Origin: Cristatella mucedo
Taxonomy: Eukaryota > Bryozoa > Phylactolaemata > Cristatellidae
Length of the DNA: 64,000 nt
NCBI GenBank assembly: GCA_009760855.2
Contig: WPIO01000002.1
Coordinates: forward strand, 11,880,001 to 11,944,000
Direction: 5' to 3'
The notes below the pieces were generated by a model that made no database searches, was not told the DNA's origin, and was given only the letters and a program-made list of their open reading frames with translations. Position numbers and translations under genes: made by a program. Below are positions 47,653 to 58,261 of the stretch, in pieces; position 1 is the stretch's first letter, and every line of letters starts with the position of its first letter.

Positions 47653-47879
47653 GTAAGTGCAACCCAGTCACTTTCATCCTTGAATTGCCTTCATGCTGTT
47701 CGTGAAATGTCTTGAGGTAATATTTTGGTTAGATGCCTGCTTATTGAAGAGATGTTTTGCTTAATGGCATTTCATCCAAGTTGGTTTGAAGATCTCTTCT
47801 AAACTGAATTTATCGTACTGCTGCTGTAGAGTGGGTGTTGCTTTCTGAATCGCCAATATGGTAGCTCAGGATGGCATTA

Positions 47880-48970
47880 GTAATATAATAGTAAAATTAA
47901 TAATAATATTAATTAAAAAATTAGGCATTTATATAGCTCCACATGAGATCCAAATCTCTTTCGAAGCACTTTACTTATACTGGAAAGAAAGCATATCAAA
48001 TGGTTAGTCATTGCATGCACATTTCCGAATATACTGGCCAACAAAGGACAGCTCACTCACTTGGACAAAGGTGCTAAGGCTATAAGAAACTGTTAGGTTG
48101 TGTGGCTCTTTTTAATTGGTTTCCTATACTTTAAAGGCGTATGCTGTTGGGATATAAAGCTTACCATTCAATAGCATCGACAAAATAAAAATTTCTCATA
48201 TGGCGGTATTTTGATAGCAACTGAAGCACCATAGACAGGCTTTGTTCGCAAGCATTTTGCATCAATAACTAATACGTCAAATCAGGAAATTATATCAGTC
48301 AGTAGTGAGTTTCAGGCATCGTAACTGAAGCTATGATCTCCTCCAGGGAATTTGACATTAGTTGGTGCTCTACCAATCAACCAGAATGAGATCACTTGGA
48401 GCGATGGAGGCCTTAGTAGGAATTAATTCTGATGTCTAATGGGTAGATCAAAAAAATTACTGGAGGGACCTTAAGGTGAGTGAAATAATCTTGAAGTCGA
48501 TGCGACTCTGCTTGATGGGAAGCCAGAGTAGATTGGTGATAAGTTGTGTAATTTTGCAGTTGCCAGCTTATGACAGACAAGCCTAGCAGCCGAGTTTTGC
48601 TCCAACTGTAAGAGCACTAATTCTCACCAGAAAAGTATTGTGACAAAAGTTACGTCGGGTGTCACAAATGAATTGACCAACTTGGATGTGTTCTTCTAGC
48701 CTATACAGGCCCAAATGTTTCCAATGTTATGTATCTAAAAGTAGGACTTGACTCTGGACCTCATCATCTGGTCATCTATATATCAGCTATTTTCAAAGAG
48801 GATATCCAAATTCCATGCAAAGGCTACAGGGGATGTGCTTGACGAACTCCTTGGAGGATTAGGCTTTTTGATCTCCAAGTAACTCTAGGTCCACTCATAA
48901 TTAACTCATCCGGGTTGCTCTTCAGCCGATTTGCTGAGCTAGTTCCTAGTACTAAAGGCTCTCAAGCATC
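47880..48970 (-). mobile_element. Old LINE copy G
   Basis: Degraded minus-strand relative of copy A: the 3' tail (CTCTTTCGAAGCACTTTAC) at 47.9 kb, then sequence collinear with the LINE C-terminal coding region (for example GATAAGTTGTGTAATTTTGC). A different subfamily. Confidence 0.6.
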
Positions 48971-49577
48971 ATAATGTCACATTGTATCACAATTTATGTT
49001 CCTGTGTAGCAAGTGTTATGTCTTAATTATTTATGCTTCAAAAGTATTGAAAACGGCCATTATTCCCCATAAGCTATGGTCTTTCTGGACTGGACCACGA
49101 TGCATTTGAAAGTTACCCATTTTCACACAGCAGAGTTTAAATCTTTTGGTTAACAATTAGGAAAGATGAGTCTTAAGTAACATATTTATTCCGAATGTAT
49201 ACAAAAATATCCGAAGTCTATTTAGTAGTAGTCTTTTGCAATTTCGGATAAACATGTAAATCGCATTCACGAATGAGCCCCGAGATGTAGTCTCCCAATA
49301 TAGTTTTGGCTTACTGTCCTTGATGGTGTCATTTGAAGTCCAATCAGTCTTGGTGAAAGTGCTCACCTTGCTTTTGCCTGAGGAACCCCTTACCTTCTCA
49401 TTGAATTTATCAAAATTAGCATAAAGCATATTAAATTATGCAACTTAGCAGGTTATATGAATACAATGGATTTTTTAAGTAGACCCTTATATTAAAAACC
49501 AGACTTTTGGCCAATTCTGTATATGCGATATTCTTGGAATCAATACATTTCTGATTTATCATTAATAAATAAATAAA

Positions 49578-49747
49578 TCCTAGCTGATTGGACAGCCTCT
49601 TTTTGTATAGCGACAGAAGAGCCTTTACGGCTATCACCACCGCTTGCAGTGGCGATAAAGGATCGCCCACCGCAGGAATCGAACCCACGACCTCGGGACC
49701 GAGGTCGTGAAAGCAACTGCCTTACCTAGTGTACCATCACGGCTCAC
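49578..49747 (-). mobile_element. tRNA-derived SINE, copy 6
   Basis: Best preserved minus copy: B box as GGAATCGAACCC, GAAGAGCCTTTACGGCTATCACC, and an intact A box region (ACCATCACGGC). Confidence 0.85.
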
Positions 49748-50355
49748 CGATCATTGTCCTCCTCACAAAAGCCAAATTTGTGTGGAATAGCACACTTCGC
49801 ATGTGCAATTGGGATATAGCATTTACCACTCAGGGCTGCAATTGGATATAACATTTACCACTCAGGGCATAAACTATTTTTTCTTACTTCATGCAACTGG
49901 AAGAAATGGGAACCACAAAAGCTCCTTTTGCTCCTGTTGCTAATTGATTTATTGCCCACGGCAAGCAGCCTGATAACCACTACAGGCGAAATGTGGCTGT
50001 AGATTCAGCCGATCTTAACTTGCTTCGTACTTTACACGGTTTAGCGTGAACTGCTGTATGTTTTTGTCTTCTCAGAAAACCTATATTGCAATTGCCCTTG
50101 CACTCGCAATCAGGTGAAACCTTGCACGCTGTCGTGGCGCCACACACCGCCTAAAGAGGCTGTTAGCTTTGTTACCTTCGCTTCAAACAGATTGCTGCTT
50201 TACATATTTGACACCGTGTGCTGCTGCTCCTGCTGCTGCCAACGCCTGATGCTGCTCCTGTCGCTGCTGATGCACCTCCGCGGCTGCTTCTGCTACTGCC
50301 ATGCATGCCACGGTGCTAGGCACCGCAAGGGGAATTGCTTAGCTCTGGCTTGTAG

Positions 50356-50493
50356 GAACAGCCTGTGACAGTGAGAAAAGGTCTGTGCTTCTGGTGGCCT
50401 CTGGGGCTGGTATTTTTGATGCAGCTCCTCACACGTCCCTTGATCAATCTCTCGGTTGCTCGCGATCAAGCAGCTGAAAGGCAATCTGTGAAG
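50356..50493 (+). CDS. ANKH: ANKH-like exon 7a (alternative, residues 224-269)
   Basis: Acceptor GCTTGTAG|GAA, donor GTGAAG|GTGAGT, 46 codons, phase 0-0. Translation EQPVTVRKGLCFWWPLGLVF continues with QLLTRPLINLSVARD. It aligns with vertebrate TIRKMLSFWWPLALI...RPIVNLFVSRD, a conserved membrane segment. It is one of two adjacent exons encoding the same protein segment. It keeps the RK before the membrane segment that vertebrates have and 7b lacks. Either exon joins exon 6 and exon 8 in frame. Confidence 0.88.
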
Positions 50494-50536
50494 GTGAGTG
50501 CTGGCCCCTAGATATGCCTTGTTCTTATTTTGTAAG
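50494..50536 (+). other. 43-nt intron between exons 7a and 7b
   Basis: GTGAGT...TTTTGTAAG. Its length is not a multiple of three and it has an in-frame TAG at 50509-50511, so retention would truncate. It is at or below the usual minimum for metazoan splicing. Confidence 0.7.
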
Positions 50537-50674
50537 CATCCCGTGACAATTTCGGCCGGGCTGGCGTTCTGGTGGCCCTTGCTAATTGTGAAGACCAGCC
50601 AGCTCACGTCCAGACCCATCATTAACACTTTTGTCGCACGAAGTGTCTCGAATGTTCCTCATCAGTCGGTGCAG
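50537..50674 (+). CDS. ANKH: ANKH-like exon 7b (alternative, residues 224-269)
   Basis: Acceptor TTTTGTAAG|CAT (less usual A before AG), donor GTGCAG|GTAAGC, again exactly 138 bp and phase 0-0. Translation HPVTISAGLAFWWPLLIV continues with QLTSRPIINTFVAR. With one compensating gap on each side it shares 23 of 46 positions with exon 7a, concentrated in PVT, GL.FWWPL, QL..RP.IN..VAR and QSV. The sequence between FWWPL and RP differs strongly (LVFLMQLLT against IVKTSQLTS), so the isoforms would differ within and just after one membrane helix. Confidence 0.85.
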
Positions 50675-51550
50675 GTAAGCAGTGAAGCTCAAGTTTGTAC
50701 AAGAGATGTATTAATGTGCATACGAATATTAATCTATCATAATTTTGCACATCCCTACCATAGTAGGTCCATTACCGAAAGTCTCAAAGGGGGTTCAAAA
50801 GGAAATCTATCTATGTAGAACTATTTAGCAATTTGAAGATGTCTATACTAAAAGCAATAGTAGTTCTGCAAGCTTAAAAGAACTATTAACTTTGCCGAGT
50901 CCAAAGAACTTCGAAGAGCTACCAGTGCCTATCTCAGGTGTGTACAGTAGTTTCCAAAAGGCACTGTGGGCAGCTGAGTCTTTCGTGCACAGATTAGGAG
51001 CCAAATAAAGAGCAAAACAAGCAGAATGTAGGCGCGAATGACACAGATGGCAACACAGAAAAAGGCTCAGCGAGGCACTGTAGAAACTCAATGGAAACGT
51101 AGCATGCGAAAAACTCCAAGGCAGAAAGAGACTGGAGGAGAAGCCCATAACTTGAGTGGTGTCGAGGCTCAGCAAATGCCTCACACACACACACACGGCA
51201 GTATCAGCATCAGGAAGAGAATGGAGGTAAGGTGTGAGCACTTCACTGAGCTCAGCTCGGAGATTCGAGTCCTTGTGCAGCAGGTGGCCATTCTATTTCA
51301 TCAGCTAGGCCAATGCCCCCTCCATGTCACAAAGCAACTTGTGGAGAGCTTTGGTATGATATTCCACATTCATGACACCTATGCGATCAGGGGTGGAGCC
51401 CAAACGTCGGAGTGAGAATAATAAATTATTCACAATTGGTTAGATCCTGTTCAATCCATGTGTGAGTTAAGTGAAACATGTAGAAGATTCCTGATGACCC
51501 CTACGTTACACCGATTGATGCTTATAGCCTTTTGCCATCGGCACTGCTGC

Positions 51551-51690
51551 TGGTTTGGTACAGCGGTTAAGGTGCTTGCCCCGACCAAGGTCTGTCTGAG
51601 GTCGCAGGCTCGAGCCCCGAGGCATACGTGAAGCGCCTGAATAGAGATTAAGTTCTCTTGGGGCGCTATACAAATGAATTATATTTTTTT
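51551..51690 (+). mobile_element. tRNA-headed SINE of a second family, LINE-type tail
   Basis: Head GGTTTGGTACAGCGGTTAAGGTGC (A box) with B box GCAGGCTCGAGCCCC. It is followed directly by GCGCCTGAATAGAGATTAAG..CTCTTGGGGCGCTATACAAATG, the same 3' tail as the LINE family, as expected for a SINE that borrows LINE machinery. Confidence 0.75.
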
Positions 51691-53129
51691 ATATTTACCT
51701 GACTGCAGAAGATCGTTACAGTGCTTTCGTGTCTACGTGGCAGGCAGATGTAGGCAGGGTTCTTCTGCTGGCTCATGATTTAAATCTTTCAAGCCTGGAC
51801 ATGGAGTAAGTTTTTGGCACGATTTCAACGACGATGCATAAATCGTAGAGTCTTCGAAAAAAGCACATTCTCCTATTGCTCACAGCAAAGCAACACATAA
51901 CTGCTCTGTCTCAGTGACCTAGTTGTCTTTCCCACTTTCTACCTCGGTTTGCTAGCTAGCCCACATCCTAGCTCGAGCAAACAGCCCTTGGCTCGAACAA
52001 ACAGTCCATCAAAGGTACGTTAAGATGCTCTAGATAGCATCTGCTTGCACTTTGTAGCCCATCAAAGATGGACCAACGTGCCACAGCTGAGCACATGTTG
52101 GTATCTAAGCTACAGGCCAACTTCTGCAACTATGGAAATGTTTGCTAATTTCCATCTCCTTCAATAGATTGTGTACTATGCTTGGATGATTAAGGATGCC
52201 TACATCAGCCTTGCACTTGTTGGCCATTACTCACATATACTTCCATTCTGCCGTCTGGGAACCAGCCGGCAATACTACTGTTCTGGATAAGAGCCAGATT
52301 GCCAGATAGCCTATCTTCTCTGCTTTGTTGGCTACTGCAATCCAGCCAATAGGGCTTAGCTATTCTGTAGCAAACTATTTTGGTACTCTGCAGTGCAACT
52401 CCATCAAAATTGGCCGAAATTTTGGGTCCTGTGCTATGCAGTGAGCTCATGACGTCGCTCGTTCTTGAATTAGAGCTTTTTTGTACAGTGAAGAATCATA
52501 GCTGTCAATTGCAGGTCTCTTTGAGGTTTTTGGCATAAAGAGGTGCAGCTAATACCCAAAGGTGTCCTTCTGTTTGGAGGACACCTTTAGATTTGATAGC
52601 TTATATTTACAGGATTTGCTATTAATCACACAGTTTTTTAAGCAAGTGAATGTATACTGACATGTACAATACCACAAGTTCAAGCTGGCTGTCTCTGTAT
52701 TTGAGGAGCGGTCGGCCGTAGAATCTTTTAATGACAAAATCAGCTCCCCGTGCGTGCTTCGAAGCAAGTTAGAGTGAACAAACTGCCAAACATATAAATG
52801 AAAACCGAAGTATGTTATATTAGACTGGTCCTGCCAGGGACACAATTACCGCTTGTTCTCCGAGTTTGTGAGCTACAGTTCACTGAGCATGAACAATGTT
52901 GCACCTCTGTAGGCAGTTGCTGCAGCTCTGTTGACTAAGCCAAATGGCTTGAAGATGCTGATTGTTTTGTATCTTATTCATTACACGTGTCTTGCTCTGT
53001 AAGTTGTGCATACCGAAAGCCGCTTAGACTCTGAGCATGCTATACAAAACTCTCCTGCGTAACACCCACATAGTCTTTATGGCTTTGTGGAGTTACAGAT
53101 GGAGATGCATTGCATTGTCGTTTATGTGT

Positions 53130-53189
<60 letters not shown>

Positions 53190-53201
53190 TTCTCTCTCTG
53201 A
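53130..53201 (+). repeat. C11 then CT microsatellite
   Basis: Poly-C followed by about 25 CT units. Confidence 0.95.
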
Positions 53202-54374
53202 ATATGTGTGAAGCTTTGGGCACATTATGTCTCACTGTTTGTCCTCTGAAACAATGCCCACAACATGCAGAGCCAGAGCTCTTGAACGAGTTAGCGAACC
53301 TCGATGATGGGATCTGCCGTTGTGCCGATTAGTATTGTTTCCCGAGTTCCCTCTTTCCCTGCCTGTTTGCTGCCATGCTTTGCAAGATTTTTATTAGCCC
53401 TTGGGTATATGATTAGATAAAAAGCGGATGCCACATGAGACACGTGTCCAGCCTAAATTTGAAAACAGCAAATTGTAGCGCTCGCCATGGCAACCGAGGT
53501 AGAGTGTGTCATCTCATTTAAACCACTGTCCGCTTTCACATGGGCAGATCATGGCATTGTTGTTGTGTTTACTTTTTCTATCATAAGTTGGCACAACTTT
53601 CTGATTTAAGGTTTGGCCTCAAGCATGCAGCGCCATCCTAAGGACAGCGAGGCCGATAACTTTAGCTGTGCTAGCTCGGTATGCCGATGAAACGTGTGCA
53701 TGAACAGGAATATAATTGGAATAGAGTCTGTCTGGATAGCTCAGTGGCAGAGCACTGGTCCGGACAATCTGACCTTTAGCTTGCTTTGAGGTAATTATTT
53801 TCAACTTCCAGTTCAACTGCAGATAGTCTTCTGCCGTTCGGTTTGTAATTGAATCTACAATTTTCGGATCTGCACAGGCTGTGCAAACCTCCTTGTGATT
53901 GAGTCTGAACCTTACAATAGGTGATTCGCTGGAGGAGTCTGTTGAGTGTGCTTCTAGACGCCAATTCATAATATAAATATTGTTCGAAGAAATCATGCTC
54001 CGTACAATTGCTTGTGATTCTGGGAATCTTACTAAAAAGATCTACATGCTTCACTTGCATATGTTCTCTGTGTATGTTGTATGAACGATTACGATTAATA
54101 GCACGGATGTTGCTATCATTCGGTATTGTTACAAGCAGTTTGCTAGCTGTCTTGTGTCGTAGCGCCGTAAGGATCCCCGACTATGCTGATGCAGATTGTC
54201 TACATTGGTATTGAGTGGTTTAGAAAGTTAGCCTTGACGATGAAGGTTCAGAATTAGCTCAAAAGATTACTCTGATGTGCCTTTTCGTAGTTAAAATCCA
54301 AATTTCGTTTTCAAACTAACTTCGGCATTCTATTGATTTTTTGGTAAGGGAGCATACCTTGCTCTGCCGGTAGT

Positions 54375-54482
54375 ACTAATAATACTAATAGTAAGACCAT
54401 TCTATAGTGCTCTAAGAGAACCGAATCTTTTTGTAGGCACTTTGCATTCGCTGGAAAGGAGGGCTTCTTTCATTGCAACAAT
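54375..54482 (-). mobile_element. LINE/SINE 3'-tail fragment
   Basis: AATACTAATA end, then TAGTGCTCTAAGAGAACCGAATC and GTAGGCACTTTGCATTCGCTGG. Confidence 0.55.
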
Positions 54483-54727
54483 CAGTTTGTTGTAAGATTA
54501 GCTGATGGTTCCGGCTGCTGTGCCTTGCTCCCGATGGGCTCTCATTTTATTTTATTGGGCAGTTGAGTGTAGGTGCGCAGGCAGGCTTTTATCTCTGCTG
54601 CACCGGCAGGAGCTAGTGCAGGCCGACTTGTCTTTTGTGCAACCACGACCTTAGCAAGTGAGTGCCAAAAAGCAGCCTCATCAGCCTCATGGCTAGGCTC
54701 TGGGGGAGGTTTGCCTCATTTTCTAAA

Positions 54728-54895
54728 AAAATATCAGCTTACTTAACAGCCTCGTGTGTACACCGGAAAAAGAGCCTTAACGGCTTTCACCACCACTAGC
54801 CGCTGGCAATACAGAATCGCTAACTGCAGGATTCAAACCCACGACCTCGTTTGTAAAGAGCTGGCACCTTACCTCATCGGCTATCACGGCCCATA
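54728..54895 (-). mobile_element. tRNA-derived SINE, copy 7
   Basis: Minus copy: AAGAGCCTTAACGGCTTTCACC, B box as GGATTCAAACCC, head ending CTATCACGGC. Confidence 0.8.
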
Positions 54896-55114
54896 GGTGT
54901 GGGTCATTGATCCACATCCGGGCTCTGCTCACCAGGCTTCTCCGGGAGTGGTCTACTCGCAACGCTTGACGTCGTTGCCTCGCTCCCTGAGCGTAGTCTC
55001 TCCCTAGGCTCACGTGGCAGCACCGCTTTTACCTGGTTGGCTCCTGTAAACGACTGCGTTTGCCGTGCGTGTATTTCCTCTTGCGCCTTCTGCTTTCCCT
55101 CACGGCCGTTTTAG

Positions 55115-55418
55115 GCCGTTGCAGTGCTGTCGGCGATGTATCCGGTGAACCGTGTCAGCTTCTCGTGGCTCAATGAGCTTCGCACGCTGGTGCCGACGTT
55201 TTCGAAGCCATCCAAGGCGTGCGACCACGCTTACACACAGTGGCAGCTGGCTGCGTTCTCTGCTGCCTGCACGGCTTTCATGTTCGTGGTCTCTTTGCTC
55301 ATATTTTGGGTGCCGGGATCTGCGTACACCATCATGCTCAGAGTCACCGGGCTCAACTCAGACCTTGCCGAAGCGTGCGTGGTGCCTTTGCAAATCGCCT
55401 CCTTCATCGGCATCTCGG
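55115..55418 (+). CDS. ANKH: ANKH-like exon 8 (residues 270-371)
   Basis: Acceptor CGTTTTAG|GCC, donor CTCGG|GTGAGC, 304 bp, phase 0 in, phase 1 out. Translation starts AVAVLSAMYPVNRVSFSWLN and continues ELRTLVPTF. It aligns with vertebrate [29 protein letters not shown]. Later it has a membrane segment (FMFVVSLLIFWVPGS) and LAEACVVPLQIASF against FAELCVVPLRIFSF. The tryptophan of SWLNELR corresponds to a position reported mutated in human craniometaphyseal dysplasia (W292, from memory). The strongest homology in the gene. Confidence 0.94.
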
Positions 55419-57077
55419 GTGAGCGCCAACATCCGGGTGCGACATCCGGGTCTTTCCACGCTGGCTGCCGCCCCGGCTCTGTAGCCTGCTCTCGAGTTGT
55501 AAAGATTTGATGGTCTGTCTCTGCTTCATGGTCGGCCCAGCTGGTATCGGATGCAGCAATGCGAACGTCTGTGTGCTAGTAGCTGAATCGGCAGCCAAAT
55601 CGCACGGCGCCCGAGCACACCTGTCGAAGCACAGCAGCCCGCTTTCGCTTGCGTCGAAAATAACTTGAGTCTGACCGATCTCGGGTAGCATGTAACGTGC
55701 CCTTGTGCAATAGCCGGGCTGTCTGCTCCATCGCCGTCTAGTTTCGGTTCGTCTCAGACATGTAGTGACAACTGTTGTGGTTCGTCTCAGACATTTAATG
55801 ACAACTGCTGCCGTGCTGCTGCCACCACTGCTTCAGCTGCAGCCATGGCTCGGGTTACATGGCAGGCCAGTGATGGCTCTCGTTTGTGGCCAGGGGTCAC
55901 TCTCAGCCACTCAACTGTCGGCATAAGCTGTCATGCTGAGCTGCCGCTGCTGTAGCTGCCTGCCGCAGCTTTGTGAAAGGGTGGGCAGGAGGATGGTGCA
56001 TAGGCAGCTCTGCTTTCCACGTAATTGGCCTGTCGTCAAAATGGTGAGCACCTGTGCCAAAGTTGTCCCTGACTAAGTCGGCTTTGTCTTTTTACTGACG
56101 GTGGAGGAGAGATTCGGCAGAGTCTACCGCAAAATTCCCGTCTGCTCGTTGCTGCAGTCCACGTTGCGTGCGATGCCAGATCTGCCACACTAGAACCGCC
56201 TGTGGCGCACCGTCGGCCATATTGCCTGGCTCGTTCGGGAAGATGCACTCACCTCGGAGTTCCAATCTCAAGCTACCGTCCGTGCAGCGATGCAGCCGTC
56301 TCTTGGGCGCCTCTAGAGCCCCGGAGACGCCAAAGTGTGCGGCGGCGGCAGCGCACGGAGCTGAGCCGAAGCACTGAGCAGGAAGCCACATCCTGCTCCT
56401 GCTCTTCGTGTTCAGTGTCGCTCGGGCGCCTATCAGTGCTGCTGTTGCATCCAGCTGCAACTCGCTGTCAGTCACGGCCGGGCGGCAGCTGTTTCATTAA
56501 AACCTCCAAGGCAGCGGTTCTCAACCTGTGAGTCGCTCGACCCTTTAGGGGGTCGAAATACCCTTTCACATTGGTCGCCTAAAAACATTGGAAAACGTGC
56601 ATTTCCACATTTCGTACACAGTAATTTTATGGTTGGGGTTCGCCACAACACGAGGAACTGTATTAAAGTGTCGCAGCATTAGGAAGGCTGAGAGAACCGG
56701 TGCTCTAATGGCTGCGGCAGGCCGCTCGAGAGCTACCTTGCCGTTCAAGTTGTAGGCTATCGGAGGGTGCCATAAGTCTGTGGTGACCAGACGACTCACG
56801 TGCGATCGGTCCTTGCAAGTGTACACGCCATTTTGGCACACAGCCGAATGAGCATTGGCTAGCCCGACTGGCTTGACTTATTAATGCCTTGAAATCTGTT
56901 TCAGTTCCAACTGGCCAGTTAGCATTTGCACTCAATATAATCTCGATTGCCTGCCAACCGCGAACACAGCCAGGTTCTAGTCAGATGCTGCTGCCGGCTC
57001 TTGGCAGCCTGTTTGCACACTGCTTGCACCCGGCTTGCGGTTAGGATGCACTCTCTCTCTCTCTTTCATCGTTACAG
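55419..57077 (+). other. Intron 8
   Basis: 1.7 kb, GC-rich, with a hAT MITE at 56512-56702. Frames here have no domain. Confidence 0.7.
56512..56702 (+). mobile_element. SPIN/OposCharlie-like hAT MITE
   Basis: 191 bp starting CAGCGGTTCTCAACCTGTGA and ending in its inverted partner (...AGGCTGAGAGAACCGGTG). Internal landmarks GGGGGTCGAA, TCACATTGGTCGCC, TTTTATGGTTGGGGTTCGCC and GAGGAACTGTATTAAAG match what I remember of vertebrate SPIN/URR1/OposCharlie-type hAT consensus sequences. Flanks CTCCAAGG and CTCTAATG agree at six of eight positions, an aged 8-bp duplication. Confidence 0.75.
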
Positions 57078-57201
57078 TCGGTCTTAGAGCCCACGTGACC
57101 AGCTGGTTGATGAGCAAGAAAAAGACAGCAGTGCTGGCTCCTAGTGCTCTCACCAGGACCGGTCTGCTCATCGCTGCTCTGCTAGTCCTTCCGGCAATGG
57201 G
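57078..57201 (+). CDS. ANKH: ANKH-like exon 9 (residues 371-412)
   Basis: Acceptor CGTTACAG|TCG, donor ATGGG|GTAAAT, 124 bp, phase 1 in and 2 out. VGLRAHVTSWLMSKKKTAVL then APSALTRTGLLIAALLVLPA aligns with vertebrate [29 protein letters not shown]..LVVLP: a basic cytosolic loop and a membrane helix. Confidence 0.93.
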
Positions 57202-57879
57202 GTAAATTGATTTCGACGTGCTTCTATGCTTGAAGGGCGAGGCCAGCTTGTCGTGCGAAATACTGCCCGCCCGAAGTCCAGCAAGCGCCGGTTGCTGATG
57301 CATGTACCTAGCTTCGCCGATGGCTCGCCTGCTGCTTTTTTGGCATTATGCTCCCCTGGACGATCGATCGTTGCTAGCTCGTGCTGCCGCCTCTACCGCA
57401 GGCTGCAAAGTGCGAGGTTTTTTAAGTGTCTCGAGTGTGCGGTGCCTCGACAAGCTTCATCGCGTAACAAAGTTAGCAACAAGCGTCTCGTTTGTTGTTG
57501 CTAATTTTGTCATTTTGCGGCTGCCTGCTGCACTGCCAGTGTGTCGCGACGAGTCGCTCGTCTTCCAATAGCTCTGCTGGCGATTTCAAAGTTTGCAGCC
57601 AATAGGTGTCGGCTTCCAGGGATCAGATGGTGATTTTTTTTATGTTACTCAGCGGTCGATCATCCGTTTGATGGTTAGGCTAACACCTAACAAGCACTCT
57701 TGAGTTTACCTCTGCCAGTCCTTGTCGTCAAGACTGGTATAGAAAATGAACTACGCTATTTTATTCCTGCTGGTCGTTCTGCCTATGCAATTAATGCTCA
57801 CAGCTGATGCGCAACTCGGCAGCAAGGCTTGAGGGCCTTGAGCTTTAGAACCTTCTATTTTTTTTTTACTGTGTTTCTC

Positions 57880-58100
57880 TCTGATCAGCGCTGGCTGCCC
57901 ATCAGGCAGCACACCGAATTCGAGGTCCAGTCATGCGCTTATAGGTTCCTCAGTGTGCTTGTTCATGGATATACATTTACATCTCGAATGTCCTCTTGCA
58001 TCAGCTGCTCGTTTAATTATGCGCCTTTGATATGTACCTCTGGCTAGTCTCAGATTCTTTGGAGATCGTTACTTCATATGCACCCACAGCCGAGAAATCT
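57880..58100 (+). mobile_element. LINE C-terminal scrap (other family)
   Basis: QRWLPIRQHTEFEVQSCAYR matches the LHWLPV..RI.FK....YR block of LINE proteins. Confidence 0.6.
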
Positions 58101-58261
58101 GTACCCACTCTCCTTGTGACATCCCCAGAGTCGACCACATTCGCCGGGTATTTACGCTTTTATGATTGTGTTATAACTATCAGTCTGACGTTTGATCTCG
58201 AGGGGGTGGAAGTTTTTCTGAAAATTTAACGTTTTTATTATATTTCAAAGTGATCTTCTAT

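Larger units (their letters stand above)
47653..50355 (+). other. Intron 6
   Basis: 2.7 kb; old LINE copy on the minus strand at 47.88-48.97 kb and SINE copy 6 at 49.58 kb. Confidence 0.7.
50675..55114 (+). other. Intron 7
   Basis: 4.4 kb with a second SINE family (51.55 kb), a C11/CT microsatellite (53.13 kb), a LINE tail (54.38 kb) and SINE copy 7. No third version of exon 7 found on reading. Confidence 0.7.

Noticed and set aside
52558-52588. 11-bp perfect hairpin (AAAGGTGTCCT)
   Set aside because: Isolated in an intron with no T-tract or partner element; too short to interpret.
53725-53790. tRNA-like sequence (GGATAGCTCAGTGGCAGAGC)
   Set aside because: A good A-box/D-arm, but no matching anticodon stem, B box or acceptor pairing could be traced; probably a SINE or tRNA relic, so not called a tRNA gene.
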